Origin: an uncultured Granulosicoccaceae bacterium
GTDB taxonomy: Bacteria > Pseudomonadota > Gammaproteobacteria > JABXHR01
Reading direction: 5' to 3'
DNA length: 6,564 bases
Assembly: GCA_937921805.1 (NCBI GenBank)
Contig: CAKZUS010000270.1
Coordinates: forward strand, 1 to 6,564
Made by a program: the position numbers and the translations under genes. This document shows positions 1-5,560 of the stretch, one piece after another; position 1 is the first letter of the stretch, and each line of letters opens with the position of its first letter. Under the pieces are notes generated by a model. The model saw only the letters and a list, made by a program, of their open reading frames with translations, searched no databases and was not told the origin of the DNA.

Positions 1-1
1 T

Positions 2-88
2 GCGGTGAAGGTAGACTTGGGCGAACCGATGCTCTATTCGGCTGTGTTGATCGCTCTGCTGCTCGCGAGAATGAAGGCGGTTGCTTAG
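2..88 (+). CDS. C-terminal end of an unidentified membrane protein (5' partial)
   Basis: Frame 2 is open from the window edge to a TAG at 86-88 and encodes 28 residues. The last part (LYSAVLIALLLA, then RMKAVA) is a hydrophobic stretch followed by a short basic tail, as expected for a final transmembrane helix with a cytoplasmic end. The body of the gene lies upstream of the window, so the family cannot be named. That it is a real gene end is inferred from the open frame, the hydrophobic helix and the change to AT-rich, non-coding-looking sequence immediately after the stop. No clear hairpin terminator follows. Confidence 0.5.
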   Translation, partial: AVKVDLGEPMLYSAVLIALLLARMKAVA

Positions 89-110
89 TTTTTGTACAGT
101 TTTTGTAAAC
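89..110. repeat. Tandem pair of 11-bp direct repeats with TTGTACA-like core
   Basis: Two consecutive 11-mers, TTTTTGTACAG (89-99) and TTTTTGTAAAC (100-110), match at 9 of 11 positions. The core TTGTACA (92-98) recurs as TTGTAAA exactly 11 bases later. Head-to-tail 11-bp spacing with an nTnTACA core is the pattern described for CarH-type B12-dependent MerR-family light repressors. No good third repeat is seen at the next 11-bp step. The site lies in the AT-rich gap before the DUF218 gene. The repeat is seen directly; its use as an operator is inference. Confidence 0.4.
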
Positions 111-170
111 AAATGATTTGTATGAAAAAAACGACGTTGAAAGAGAGATGTTCGGCATCTGTCCCTAGAT

Positions 171-179
171 TTATCCACA
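171..179 (+). promoter_or_regulatory. DnaA-box-like 9-mer TTATCCACA
   Basis: The 9-mer is a perfect match to the consensus DnaA box TTATNCACA. Two one-mismatch relatives lie close by: TTTTCCACA at 263-271 and, on the opposite strand, TGTAGATAA at 288-296. A perfect 10-bp palindrome, CTGTGCACAG, sits at 184-193. The neighbourhood (89-150) is AT-rich. No origin-associated genes such as dnaA, gidA or parAB are visible, so at most this could be a DnaA-responsive control region. Chance occurrence is quite possible. Confidence 0.25.
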
Positions 180-276
180 AAATCTGTGCACAGCTTTTTT
201 TAGGCCTGAGTTGTCTGCTATGTGCTGTATGCAACCCCAGCTTTCGGTGGGATGCTGCCGCTTTTTCCACAAGCCT

Positions 277-918
277 GTGAGTAACACTGTAGATAAGGTG
301 TGGCGGCGGCGTGGATGGTTTGGGATCGTGCTTGTAGTGCTGCTATTTGGGGGGTGGAATGGAGCGCGAGTTCTGGCTGGAGCCTTGGATAGGCAAGACC
401 ACCGCGCCACAGTCGCTATTGTTTTGGGAGCAGCGGCTTGGAACGGGCGACCGTCTCCGGTTTTGCGCGAGCGCGTGCGCCATGCTGTTCAGCTCTATCA
501 AAGCGGCGCAGTGCAGCATCTGCTTTTCACCGGAGGGGTGGCCCGCAATGACCGCTGGTCAGAGGCTCAGGTGGCGGCCGACTATGCGTTAGTGCGCGGG
601 GTGCCTCGCGCGGCCGCGTTGGTAGAGACCCGCTCGCGCTCGACACAAGAAAACCTGTGCTTTGCGTTGCCGCTGCTGCAAGAACGGCAGTGGCGTGATG
701 TGCTGATTGTGAGCGACCCTTTTCATGTGCACCGGGGCGTGGTGATCGCCCAGAAGCTGGGGCTTGCAGCGACCGGATCGCCAACGCGCACCAGCCGCTT
801 TACTAGCCTGCGCAGCCAGTCGCAGTTTTGGCTGCGCGAGACCTGGTTGATGATGCAGTTACACTTGCGCTACGGGTTTGGCGGGCGCGAGGCCTTGTGC
901 GATGGAGCAGGGGACTAG
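277..918 (+). CDS. YdcF/SanA-type DUF218 membrane-anchored protein
   Basis: The protein is 213 residues from the GTG at 277. A basic N-terminus (WRRR, 9-12) precedes one transmembrane segment (about 14-27), predicting an inner-membrane anchor with the domain outside the cytoplasm. The DUF218 fold is clear: VAIVLGAA (46-53), the LRERVRHA helix (63-70), SGAVQHLLFTGG (76-87), a SEAQ motif (95-98), an E-T-R-S..T..N stretch (117-126) and SDPFHVHR (146-153) with conserved His150 and Arg153. E. coli SanA and YdcF are relatives; SanA affects envelope permeability and the biochemical role of the family is poorly defined. The start is uncertain: the frame is open from TTG 211, with ATG codons at 220 and 229, but those add a Cys-rich stretch unlike the family and no start has a strong ribosome binding site. 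A response regulator follows 51 bases downstream on the same strand. Confidence 0.85.
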   Translation: MSNTVDKVWRRRGWFGIVLVVLLFGGWNGARVLAGALDRQDHRATVAIVLGAAAWNGRPSPVLRERVRHAVQLYQSGAVQHLLFTGGVARNDRWSEAQVAADYALVRGVPRAAALVETRSRSTQENLCFALPLLQERQWRDVLIVSDPFHVHRGVVIAQKLGLAATGSPTRTSRFTSLRSQSQFWLRETWLMMQLHLRYGFGGREALCDGAGD

Positions 919-969
919 CGTGCGCAGTATTCAGCTGATTTGTCGGGCCAATTTGCGAGACGGTGGGCG

Positions 970-1647
970 ATGTTGGTATTAGTGATCGAAGACCACCGTT
1001 TGTTGGCAGAAACGGTGATGGATTTTCTCAATCTGGAAAATATCCACACAGACTATGCCGCCGATGGTCGGCGGGGCTTGGCACTGGCCACGGCGCAGCA
1101 TTATGATGCGATTGTGCTCGACGTGAATCTCCCTGGTATGGATGGCTACGAGGTCGCGACGCAGATTCGCGCACAAGGCCATGACACACCGATTGTGATG
1201 CTGACGGCGCGCGATGCGCTGGAGGACAAGCTCGAAGGCTTTGCACGCGGGGCAGATGATTATTTGGTCAAACCCTTTGCGCCGCCTGAACTGCTCGCCC
1301 GCATTACGGCTTTGGTCAAGCGTCAACGCGGCGAGATTGCCAATAAGCGCCTTGTGTTAGGGAGCATTACGCTCGACCCCGCCCAGCGCCAAGTCTGGCG
1401 CAACGAGCAGATCGTGGAATTGTCGCCAACGGGGTTTCGGATTCTGCGAATCTTAATGCGCGAATCGCCCGCGATTGTGGCGCGCGACAGCATCGAGTCA
1501 GAGCTATGGGGCGATGATGTGCCCGATAGCGATGTGCTGCGCAGCCATGTGTATAACCTGCGTAAAGTCCTGGATCACCCGTATGAGCAGGCGGCGATTC
1601 GCACAGTAAAAGGGGCCGGGTTTCGCTTTGTCGCCCCTACAGTGTAG
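970..1647 (+). CDS. OmpR/PhoB-family two-component response regulator
   Basis: A cytoplasmic transcription factor of 225 residues, a normal length for the family. The receiver domain (about 1-115) has the acidic pair Glu7/Asp8, phospho-acceptor Asp51 in VLDVNLPG, switch Thr79 (MLTA) and Lys101 (YLVKPF), so it should be phosphorylatable. The C-terminal part is a winged-helix DNA-binding domain beginning near 125 (LVLGSITLD) and containing the recognition-helix signature RSHVYNLRKVLD and the terminal hairpin IRTVKGAGFRF. ATG 970 is chosen because it puts the receiver strand MLVLVIED at the N-terminus; an upstream TTG at 940 would add ten residues with no family counterpart. A weak GAGA lies at 957-960. 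A histidine kinase gene converges on it and overlaps its last 11 bases, making that kinase the likely partner. Target genes are not known from the sequence; the divergent lipid cassette and the DUF218 gene are candidates. Confidence 0.95.
   Translation: MLVLVIEDHRLLAETVMDFLNLENIHTDYAADGRRGLALATAQHYDAIVLDVNLPGMDGYEVATQIRAQGHDTPIVMLTARDALEDKLEGFARGADDYLVKPFAPPELLARITALVKRQRGEIANKRLVLGSITLDPAQRQVWRNEQIVELSPTGFRILRILMRESPAIVARDSIESELWGDDVPDSDVLRSHVYNLRKVLDHPYEQAAIRTVKGAGFRFVAPTV
1637..1647. other. 11-bp palindromic overlap of convergent regulator and kinase stop codons
   Basis: The 3' ends of the + strand response regulator and the - strand kinase share CTACAGTGTAG, which is a perfect inverted repeat (CTACA, G, TGTAG). 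Its right end is the regulator's TAG (1645-1647) and its left end read on the other strand is the kinase's TAG (1639-1637). The symmetry does not extend outward, so it is not a usable hairpin terminator. Neither gene has a visible intrinsic terminator here, so read-through would make antisense RNA to the partner gene. Confidence 0.8.
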
Positions 1648-2950
1648 ACGCTGTCATCACCACCATCACCCGCGTACCCTGAGCGCTGCTGTTCCACTCT
1701 AGACGCCAGCTCTGGCGCTCGCATAGGCGCTGTACGATATCCAGCCCCAGCCCCTCTCCTGGCGCCAAATTACTGTGCCGATGAAAGGGCTTTTGGGCGC
1801 TTTCTATCTGCTCGGCGGACATGCCGCGACCGGTGTCGGTCACGCTGACGCCGGCGGCGCTGAGCTGCACGATCACACTGCCCTCGGTGGTGTAATTGCA
1901 GGCATTGCGAACCAGGTTGCCGATAACAATGCTCAGCAACTGTGGCGAGGCGCGCGCCTGTAAGGGAGCGTGTTCGACTAGGCGCAAACTCACGTGCTGA
2001 TCGGCATTGTGCGTCTCTTGGATCTGCGCGATCAGTAGCCGAATGGTGTCATTGACGCTCACCGGTTCGGAGCCAGCACTGTCGTGCGCATGGCGCGCGA
2101 GCAGGAGCAGTGTCTCGACGATGGAGTGCATGTCGCGCACAGTGGTGTGCATACGCTGCACGCTGCGTTGCTGCATCGGGTCTGTAAGCGGGCGGCGTTC
2201 GAGTATATCTAGCGAGCCTTGAATCACCGCCAGCGGGGTGCGCAGCTCATGGCTCACGTCTCTGGTAAAGGCCCGTTCGTTTTGCAGTTGCCACTGCAGT
2301 CGTTGCGTGAAGCGCTCCAGGGCCTCGGCCAAAGTCCGCACCTCCGTATCGACATCAAGAGAGTGAAAACGCTGCAACTGCAAATCTTCGAGCGCATCGT
2401 GTAGCGGGTCGAACTGCCCCACGGTCTCTGCCAGCGCGATCAGCGGCGACAGGCTTTTGTGCGAGCTGCGGTAGGCGACCCAGGCCGAGAGGTAGATTAC
2501 CAATAGGGCGATGCTCAAGGGCGCAACGCCAAAGTACAAAGAGAGTCGCCCGACGCTTTGCTCATCAAACAAAAGATAGAGGCGATATGCGCCCCGCTGT
2601 TCTCGGTAGACGATAGGCTCGCGGCCTTGGAAGTGCACCCGCTCGAAGTTACTGCGCAAAGTGTTGAGTGCAGCCTGTAGCGCAGGCGGTGGCGGGGCAG
2701 CGTTGGGGACCGCTTGGCCGTGGTGCTGCAAAAAACCCAGCAGGTTGTCCGTATTGGGGGGCACTTGCTCAGTGTTGGCGTCGTGGAGCGCCCAGAAATG
2801 CTGTGCCTCGCCCTTGAGCGCGGCGCGGATCATCACGCGCTCGACAATCCAGGCCGCAGTGAGAACCCCCACGACCGTCGCAACGCTAATGAAAAACATC
2901 TGCAAGTAGTAGACGCGGATGAGTTTATTGAGAATGCCGACTCGGCGCAT
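1637..2950 (-). CDS. Two-TM sensor histidine kinase (HisKA/HATPase_c)
   Basis: An inner-membrane sensor of 437 residues that autophosphorylates on His and passes phosphate to a response regulator. Layout: TM1 about 15-36; a periplasmic sensor of about 100 residues with a Pro-rich patch (86-89) and no recognised ligand domain; TM2 about 138-160; a HAMP-like linker about 161-222; the dimerisation domain with the H-box RDVSHELRTPL (His234); then an ATP-binding domain with N-box NLVRNACNY (Asn345, Asn349), G1 box DTGRGM (372-377), F-box Phe389 and G2 box GEGLGLDIV (398-406). All catalytic motifs are present, so it should be active. The start is the ATG at 2950, which gives a short basic cytoplasmic N-terminus before TM1; a Shine-Dalgarno site is not obvious. 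It converges on the response regulator and diverges from the lipid-modification genes, with 71 bases between the two start codons. Confidence 0.95.
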   Translation of the reverse strand: MRRVGILNKLIRVYYLQMFFISVATVVGVLTAAWIVERVMIRAALKGEAQHFWALHDANTEQVPPNTDNLLGFLQHHGQAVPNAAPPPPALQAALNTLRSNFERVHFQGREPIVYREQRGAYRLYLLFDEQSVGRLSLYFGVAPLSIALLVIYLSAWVAYRSSHKSLSPLIALAETVGQFDPLHDALEDLQLQRFHSLDVDTEVRTLAEALERFTQRLQWQLQNERAFTRDVSHELRTPLAVIQGSLDILERRPLTDPMQQRSVQRMHTTVRDMHSIVETLLLLARHAHDSAGSEPVSVNDTIRLLIAQIQETHNADQHVSLRLVEHAPLQARASPQLLSIVIGNLVRNACNYTTEGSVIVQLSAAGVSVTDTGRGMSAEQIESAQKPFHRHSNLAPGEGLGLDIVQRLCERQSWRLEWNSSAQGTRVMVVMTASTL

Positions 2951-2961
2951 GATCGTTCACG

Positions 2962-2989
2962 TTGTCTTGACGTGCCTCGGAGGATACTA
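2962..2989 (+). promoter_or_regulatory. Possible sigma-70 promoter for the lipid-modification operon
   Basis: TTGTCT (2962-2967) and GATACT (2984-2989) are separated by 16 bases; each matches four of six positions of the sigma-70 -35 and -10 consensus. Transcription would begin near 2996, about 25 bases before the ATG at 3022. A stronger -35 match, TTGACG (2967-2972), has no acceptable -10 at normal spacing. The same bases read on the other strand give TAGTAT (2988-2983), a possible -10 for the kinase but without a good -35. This is a weak call made in the only gap between the divergent genes. Confidence 0.3.
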
Positions 2990-3021
2990 GCCATTCAGAC
3001 TACCGGGTGTGTAACAGACCA

Positions 3022-3558
3022 ATGACTGCTTCCTCTCCTTCGCCGCAAGCGCCCCAGTGTGCGCCCAACCCACAGGGCAACCCCAACCCGGGCGACCCGC
3101 AGGGCAACCCGCAGGGCACGCTGCCGGCTGCATTGCAGCGCTTTTGTGATGTCTATGCATCACTCGAAAAAGAGACCTTGGACCAGCTCGACACGGTGTA
3201 TCGCGACGATATTCACTTTGCCGATCCCATGCACGAGCTACAAGGACTACCGGCACTGCGCCGCTATTTCGAGTCGCTTTATACCCATCTGGACTACTGC
3301 CGGTTTGAACAACTCCATGCCTATGCCTCGCACGATGGCGACGCGCAGGTCGGGCATGTGAGCTGGCGTATGCGTTTTGTGCACCCGCGCCTTGGGGGCG
3401 GGCGCGAAGTCCAGGTCGAGGGCTTGAGCCAGTTGCGCTTTGATGAGCACCAGATCTACGCGCACCGAGACTACTTAGATCTGGGACAAATGCTCTATGA
3501 GCAGCTTCCCGTTGTGGGGGCGCTGATTCGTCTAGTCAAACGCAGGGCGGTCGCATGA
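3022..3558 (+). CDS. NTF2/SnoaL-like family protein, first gene of the lipid cassette
   Basis: A cytoplasmic protein of 178 residues. Residues 36-150 look like a single NTF2-like cone domain: LQRFCDVYASLEKETLDQLDTVYRDD is split here into an N-terminal helix (38-49) and the strand IHFADPMHELQG (64-75), then ALRRYFESLY (78-87), and strands at 112-121 and 129-140 (VSWRMRFVHP, EVQVEGLSQLRF) ending in HRDYLDLG (148-155). In related cassettes a protein of this type precedes the short-chain dehydrogenase; no reaction has been assigned to it as far as I know. Residues 1-33 are an extra Pro/Gly/Asn-rich tail with PQGN repeats and may be disordered. ATG 3022 is the first ATG; GTG 3007 would add five residues. 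No strong ribosome binding site is seen. Its TGA overlaps the next gene's ATG. Confidence 0.8.
   Translation: MTASSPSPQAPQCAPNPQGNPNPGDPQGNPQGTLPAALQRFCDVYASLEKETLDQLDTVYRDDIHFADPMHELQGLPALRRYFESLYTHLDYCRFEQLHAYASHDGDAQVGHVSWRMRFVHPRLGGGREVQVEGLSQLRFDEHQIYAHRDYLDLGQMLYEQLPVVGALIRLVKRRAVA
3070..3117 (+). repeat. In-frame Pro-Gln-Gly-Asn coding repeats
   Basis: Codons for PQGN occur at 3070-3081 and 3097-3108, with a partial PQG at 3109-3117. The DNA shares the core CAGGGCAACCC in the first two copies. The repeat units are 27 and 12 bases apart, both multiples of three, so slippage or recombination would lengthen or shorten the tail of the NTF2-like protein without shifting frame. Confidence 0.6.
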
Positions 3559-4310
3559 GCGCGGTAATGATTACCGGCGCGAGCTCTGGTATTGGCGCGC
3601 AACTGGCGCAAGACTATGTGCAAGAAGGCTGGCAGGTCTGGGGCAGCGGGCGCGGCGAGCAGGCCGATGCGCCCTATCGGCCTCTGCGCTTTGACGTGGC
3701 CGATCTCGAACAATGCCGCCGCGCGGGCGATCAGCTCACCGCGGAATTGGGCACGGATCTGGATCTGCTCATTCTCAATGCCGGGACCTGTGAGTATATT
3801 GACGACGCACAGCACTTCGATGGGGAGCTGTTTGCGCGCGTAATCCAGACCAATGTATTGGGTCTGGGGTATTGTCTCGATGCTTTTCTTCCTCGGCTGC
3901 GCCGGGGAGGGCATGTCGTGATTGTTAGTTCCAGCGCGAGCTTTATCGGTTTGCCGCGAAGCGAAGCCTACGGGGCGAGCAAAGCGGCTGCCGATTATCT
4001 CGGGCGTTCGCTGGCGGTCGATTTGGCGCCATACGCTATTGATGTTAGCGTAGTCAGTCCAGGGTTTGTGCGTACACCATTGACTGCAAAAAATGACTTC
4101 CCCATGCCTTTTGCCATCGACGCGCAACAATCGAGTCGCGAGATTCGTCGCGGCATTGCCCGGCGCAAACGCCATATCCGTAGCCCTTGGGGGTTTACGA
4201 CGACGCTGCTGCTGCTGGGGCTGTTGCCACGTTCGGTTCAAGCGCTTATAGGGCGGCGCTTGTCGCGTGCCAGTGATGCGAGTAATGCCAACAAGCCGGA
4301 GGCGTTATGA
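3555..4310 (+). CDS. Classical short-chain dehydrogenase/reductase (SDR)
   Basis: A 251-residue NAD(P)-dependent oxidoreductase. The Rossmann nucleotide motif TGASSGIG is at 7-14, an acidic residue before the adenine-site loop at Asp48 (FDVADL), LNAG at 74-77, the structural Asn100, catalytic Ser126 (VIVSSSAS), and the YGASK motif with Tyr139 and Lys143, followed by PG (169-170). All tetrad residues are present, so it should be catalytic. The substrate is unknown; the operon suggests a lipid-derived alcohol or ketone (inference). Arg/Lys-rich residues 195-209 followed by a hydrophobic stretch (213-225) could hold it at the membrane surface. The ATG overlaps the previous gene's stop as ATGA (3555-3558), and AGGG at 3544-3547 is a well-placed ribosome binding site. 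Its own TGA overlaps the next start in the same way. Confidence 0.92.
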   Translation: MSAVMITGASSGIGAQLAQDYVQEGWQVWGSGRGEQADAPYRPLRFDVADLEQCRRAGDQLTAELGTDLDLLILNAGTCEYIDDAQHFDGELFARVIQTNVLGLGYCLDAFLPRLRRGGHVVIVSSSASFIGLPRSEAYGASKAAADYLGRSLAVDLAPYAIDVSVVSPGFVRTPLTAKNDFPMPFAIDAQQSSREIRRGIARRKRHIRSPWGFTTTLLLLGLLPRSVQALIGRRLSRASDASNANKPEAL

Positions 4311-5560
4311 GTCGCATTGCGGTGGTCGGCTCTGGCATATCGGGACTGAGCGCGGCGTATTACCTGAGCGCCAAGCACGAGGTGCATGTCTTTGAGAGCG
4401 AGCATCGTCTGGGGGGACATACGGCTACGATGGACGTGCACGTTGCGGGGCAGGACTGGGCGATCGACACCGGGTTTATCGTGTGCAATGACCGCACGTA
4501 TCCGCGATTTCTGGCGCTGCTCGAAGAGCTAGGCGTGTCGATTCAGGCGACAGAGATGAGCTTTAGTGTGCACAACCCTGTGACGGGCTTGCAATACAAC
4601 GGGCATGACTTTGCTTCGCTGTTTGCACAGCGGCGCAATGCATTCAACCCGCGCTTTTTGAAAATGCTGGGGGAGATTGTCCGCTTCAATCGCTTGTGCA
4701 AAAGCGCACTGGCCGAAGGGCGCATTGACGAGAACCACACACTGGGTCAATTTTTACAGCAACATCGGTTTAGTGACTACTTTGCTAGCCACTACATTTT
4801 GCCGATGGCAGCGGCGATTTGGTCGGCGACCATCGGCGAGGTGCGCCAGTTTCCGATCGCGTTTTTTGTACAGTTTTTCAATAATCACGGCCTATTAAAT
4901 GTAGCCGATCGACCGCAGTGGTATAGCGTGGTCGGTGGTTCGCGTGCGTATATCCCGAAGCTGAGCGCACCCTATGCCGATCGCGTGCGCACTCAGGCCA
5001 GCGTGCAGCGCATTGTGCGCAGCCAAGAGGGCGTGTGGGTGCATGCGCTAGGACAAGAACCCGAGTGTTTTGATCAGGTGGTGCTAGCCTGTCACAGTGA
5101 TCAAGCCCTGGCGATGTTGGAGCAGCCCAGCGCTGCCGAGCAGGCGGTGCTCTCTGCGATTGGCTACCGCAACAACGAAGTGGTGTTGCACACAGACGCG
5201 ACGATGTTGCCGCCGCAGCGCCGCGCGTGGGCGGCCTGGAACTATCACCTCTCGGACGAGCAACATTCCGCGTCGGTGACCTACAGCATGAATATCCTGC
5301 AGTGTTTGCCCGCGCAGGCGCCAGAGTTTTGCGTCACGCTTAATCGCTCTGACGATATTGATCCTGCTAAGATTTTGGGCCGCTATCGCTACGCGCACCC
5401 GGTGTTTAGTCGCGAGATGGTCGCCGCGCAACGGCGTTGGGGAGAAATCTCTGGTGCCGATCGGGTGCATTTTTGCGGTGCGTATTGGTATAGCGGCTTT
5501 CACGAAGATGGGCTGCATAGCGCACAAGATGTGTGTCGCTCTCTAGGCGCTTTAGCGTGA
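4307..5560 (+). CDS. COG2907-type FAD-dependent oxidoreductase (amine oxidase/desaturase-like)
   Basis: A 417-residue flavoprotein. The N-terminal dinucleotide fold has VVGSGISGL (6-14), Glu30 at the end of the second strand for the FAD ribose, and the RLGGHT motif (34-39); WAIDTGFIVCNDRTYP (51-66) and the C-terminal HFCGAYWYSGFHEDGLHSA (388-406) are typical of the COG2907 group. It resembles phytoene-desaturase/amine-oxidase folds. In Rhodobacter, I recall that the furan fatty acid enzyme UfaD, which desaturates methyl-branched acyl chains on phospholipids, is of this general kind; assignment to that activity here is inference and rests on its place beside a CFA-type methyltransferase. ATG 4307 overlaps the upstream TGA (ATGA), with GGAG at 4298-4301 as ribosome binding site. 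Its TGA overlaps the next GTG. Confidence 0.88.
   Translation: MSRIAVVGSGISGLSAAYYLSAKHEVHVFESEHRLGGHTATMDVHVAGQDWAIDTGFIVCNDRTYPRFLALLEELGVSIQATEMSFSVHNPVTGLQYNGHDFASLFAQRRNAFNPRFLKMLGEIVRFNRLCKSALAEGRIDENHTLGQFLQQHRFSDYFASHYILPMAAAIWSATIGEVRQFPIAFFVQFFNNHGLLNVADRPQWYSVVGGSRAYIPKLSAPYADRVRTQASVQRIVRSQEGVWVHALGQEPECFDQVVLACHSDQALAMLEQPSAAEQAVLSAIGYRNNEVVLHTDATMLPPQRRAWAAWNYHLSDEQHSASVTYSMNILQCLPAQAPEFCVTLNRSDDIDPAKILGRYRYAHPVFSREMVAAQRRWGEISGADRVHFCGAYWYSGFHEDGLHSAQDVCRSLGALA
4863..4878 (+). repeat. Second copy of a 16-bp T-rich repeat (first at 89-104)
   Basis: TTTTTGTACAGTTTTT occurs exactly at 89-104 in the AT-rich gap and at 4863-4878 inside the flavoprotein gene, where it encodes part of FFVQFF. 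The coding copy is explained by the protein sequence, so shared origin is doubtful, but both contain a TTGTACA core. Confidence 0.5.

Noticed and set aside
89..125. Intrinsic terminator after the upstream partial gene
   Set aside because: T runs are present, but the only symmetry (TTTGT AA ACAAA at 102-113) is a short AT-only stem with too small a loop and no following U tract in the right place.
211..276. Upstream start (TTG 211, ATG 220 or 229) for the DUF218 protein
   Set aside because: It would add a Cys-rich stretch without a family counterpart before the basic residues and TM helix. Not excluded, only judged less likely than GTG 277.
2967..2990. TTGACG / TACTAG as a promoter
   Set aside because: The spacer is only 12 bases, too short for sigma-70; the TTGTCT/GATACT pair with 16 bases was preferred.
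2951..3021. LitR/PplR-type operator (paired TRTACA-like half-sites 12 bases apart) before the lipid cassette
   Set aside because: No TGTACA or TATACA half-site is present; TGTAAC at 3010-3015 has no partner at the right spacing.
3495..4241. 248-residue open frame on the - strand across the SDR gene
   Set aside because: It lies opposite a dehydrogenase with every catalytic motif intact, has low-complexity Arg/Gln/Ala composition, and shows no family signature. It is a by-product of GC-rich codon use.
5084..5527. 147-residue open frame on the - strand within the flavoprotein gene
   Set aside because: It is antisense to conserved flavoprotein sequence, including the C-terminal FAD motif; composition is Arg/His-rich and no domain is recognisable.
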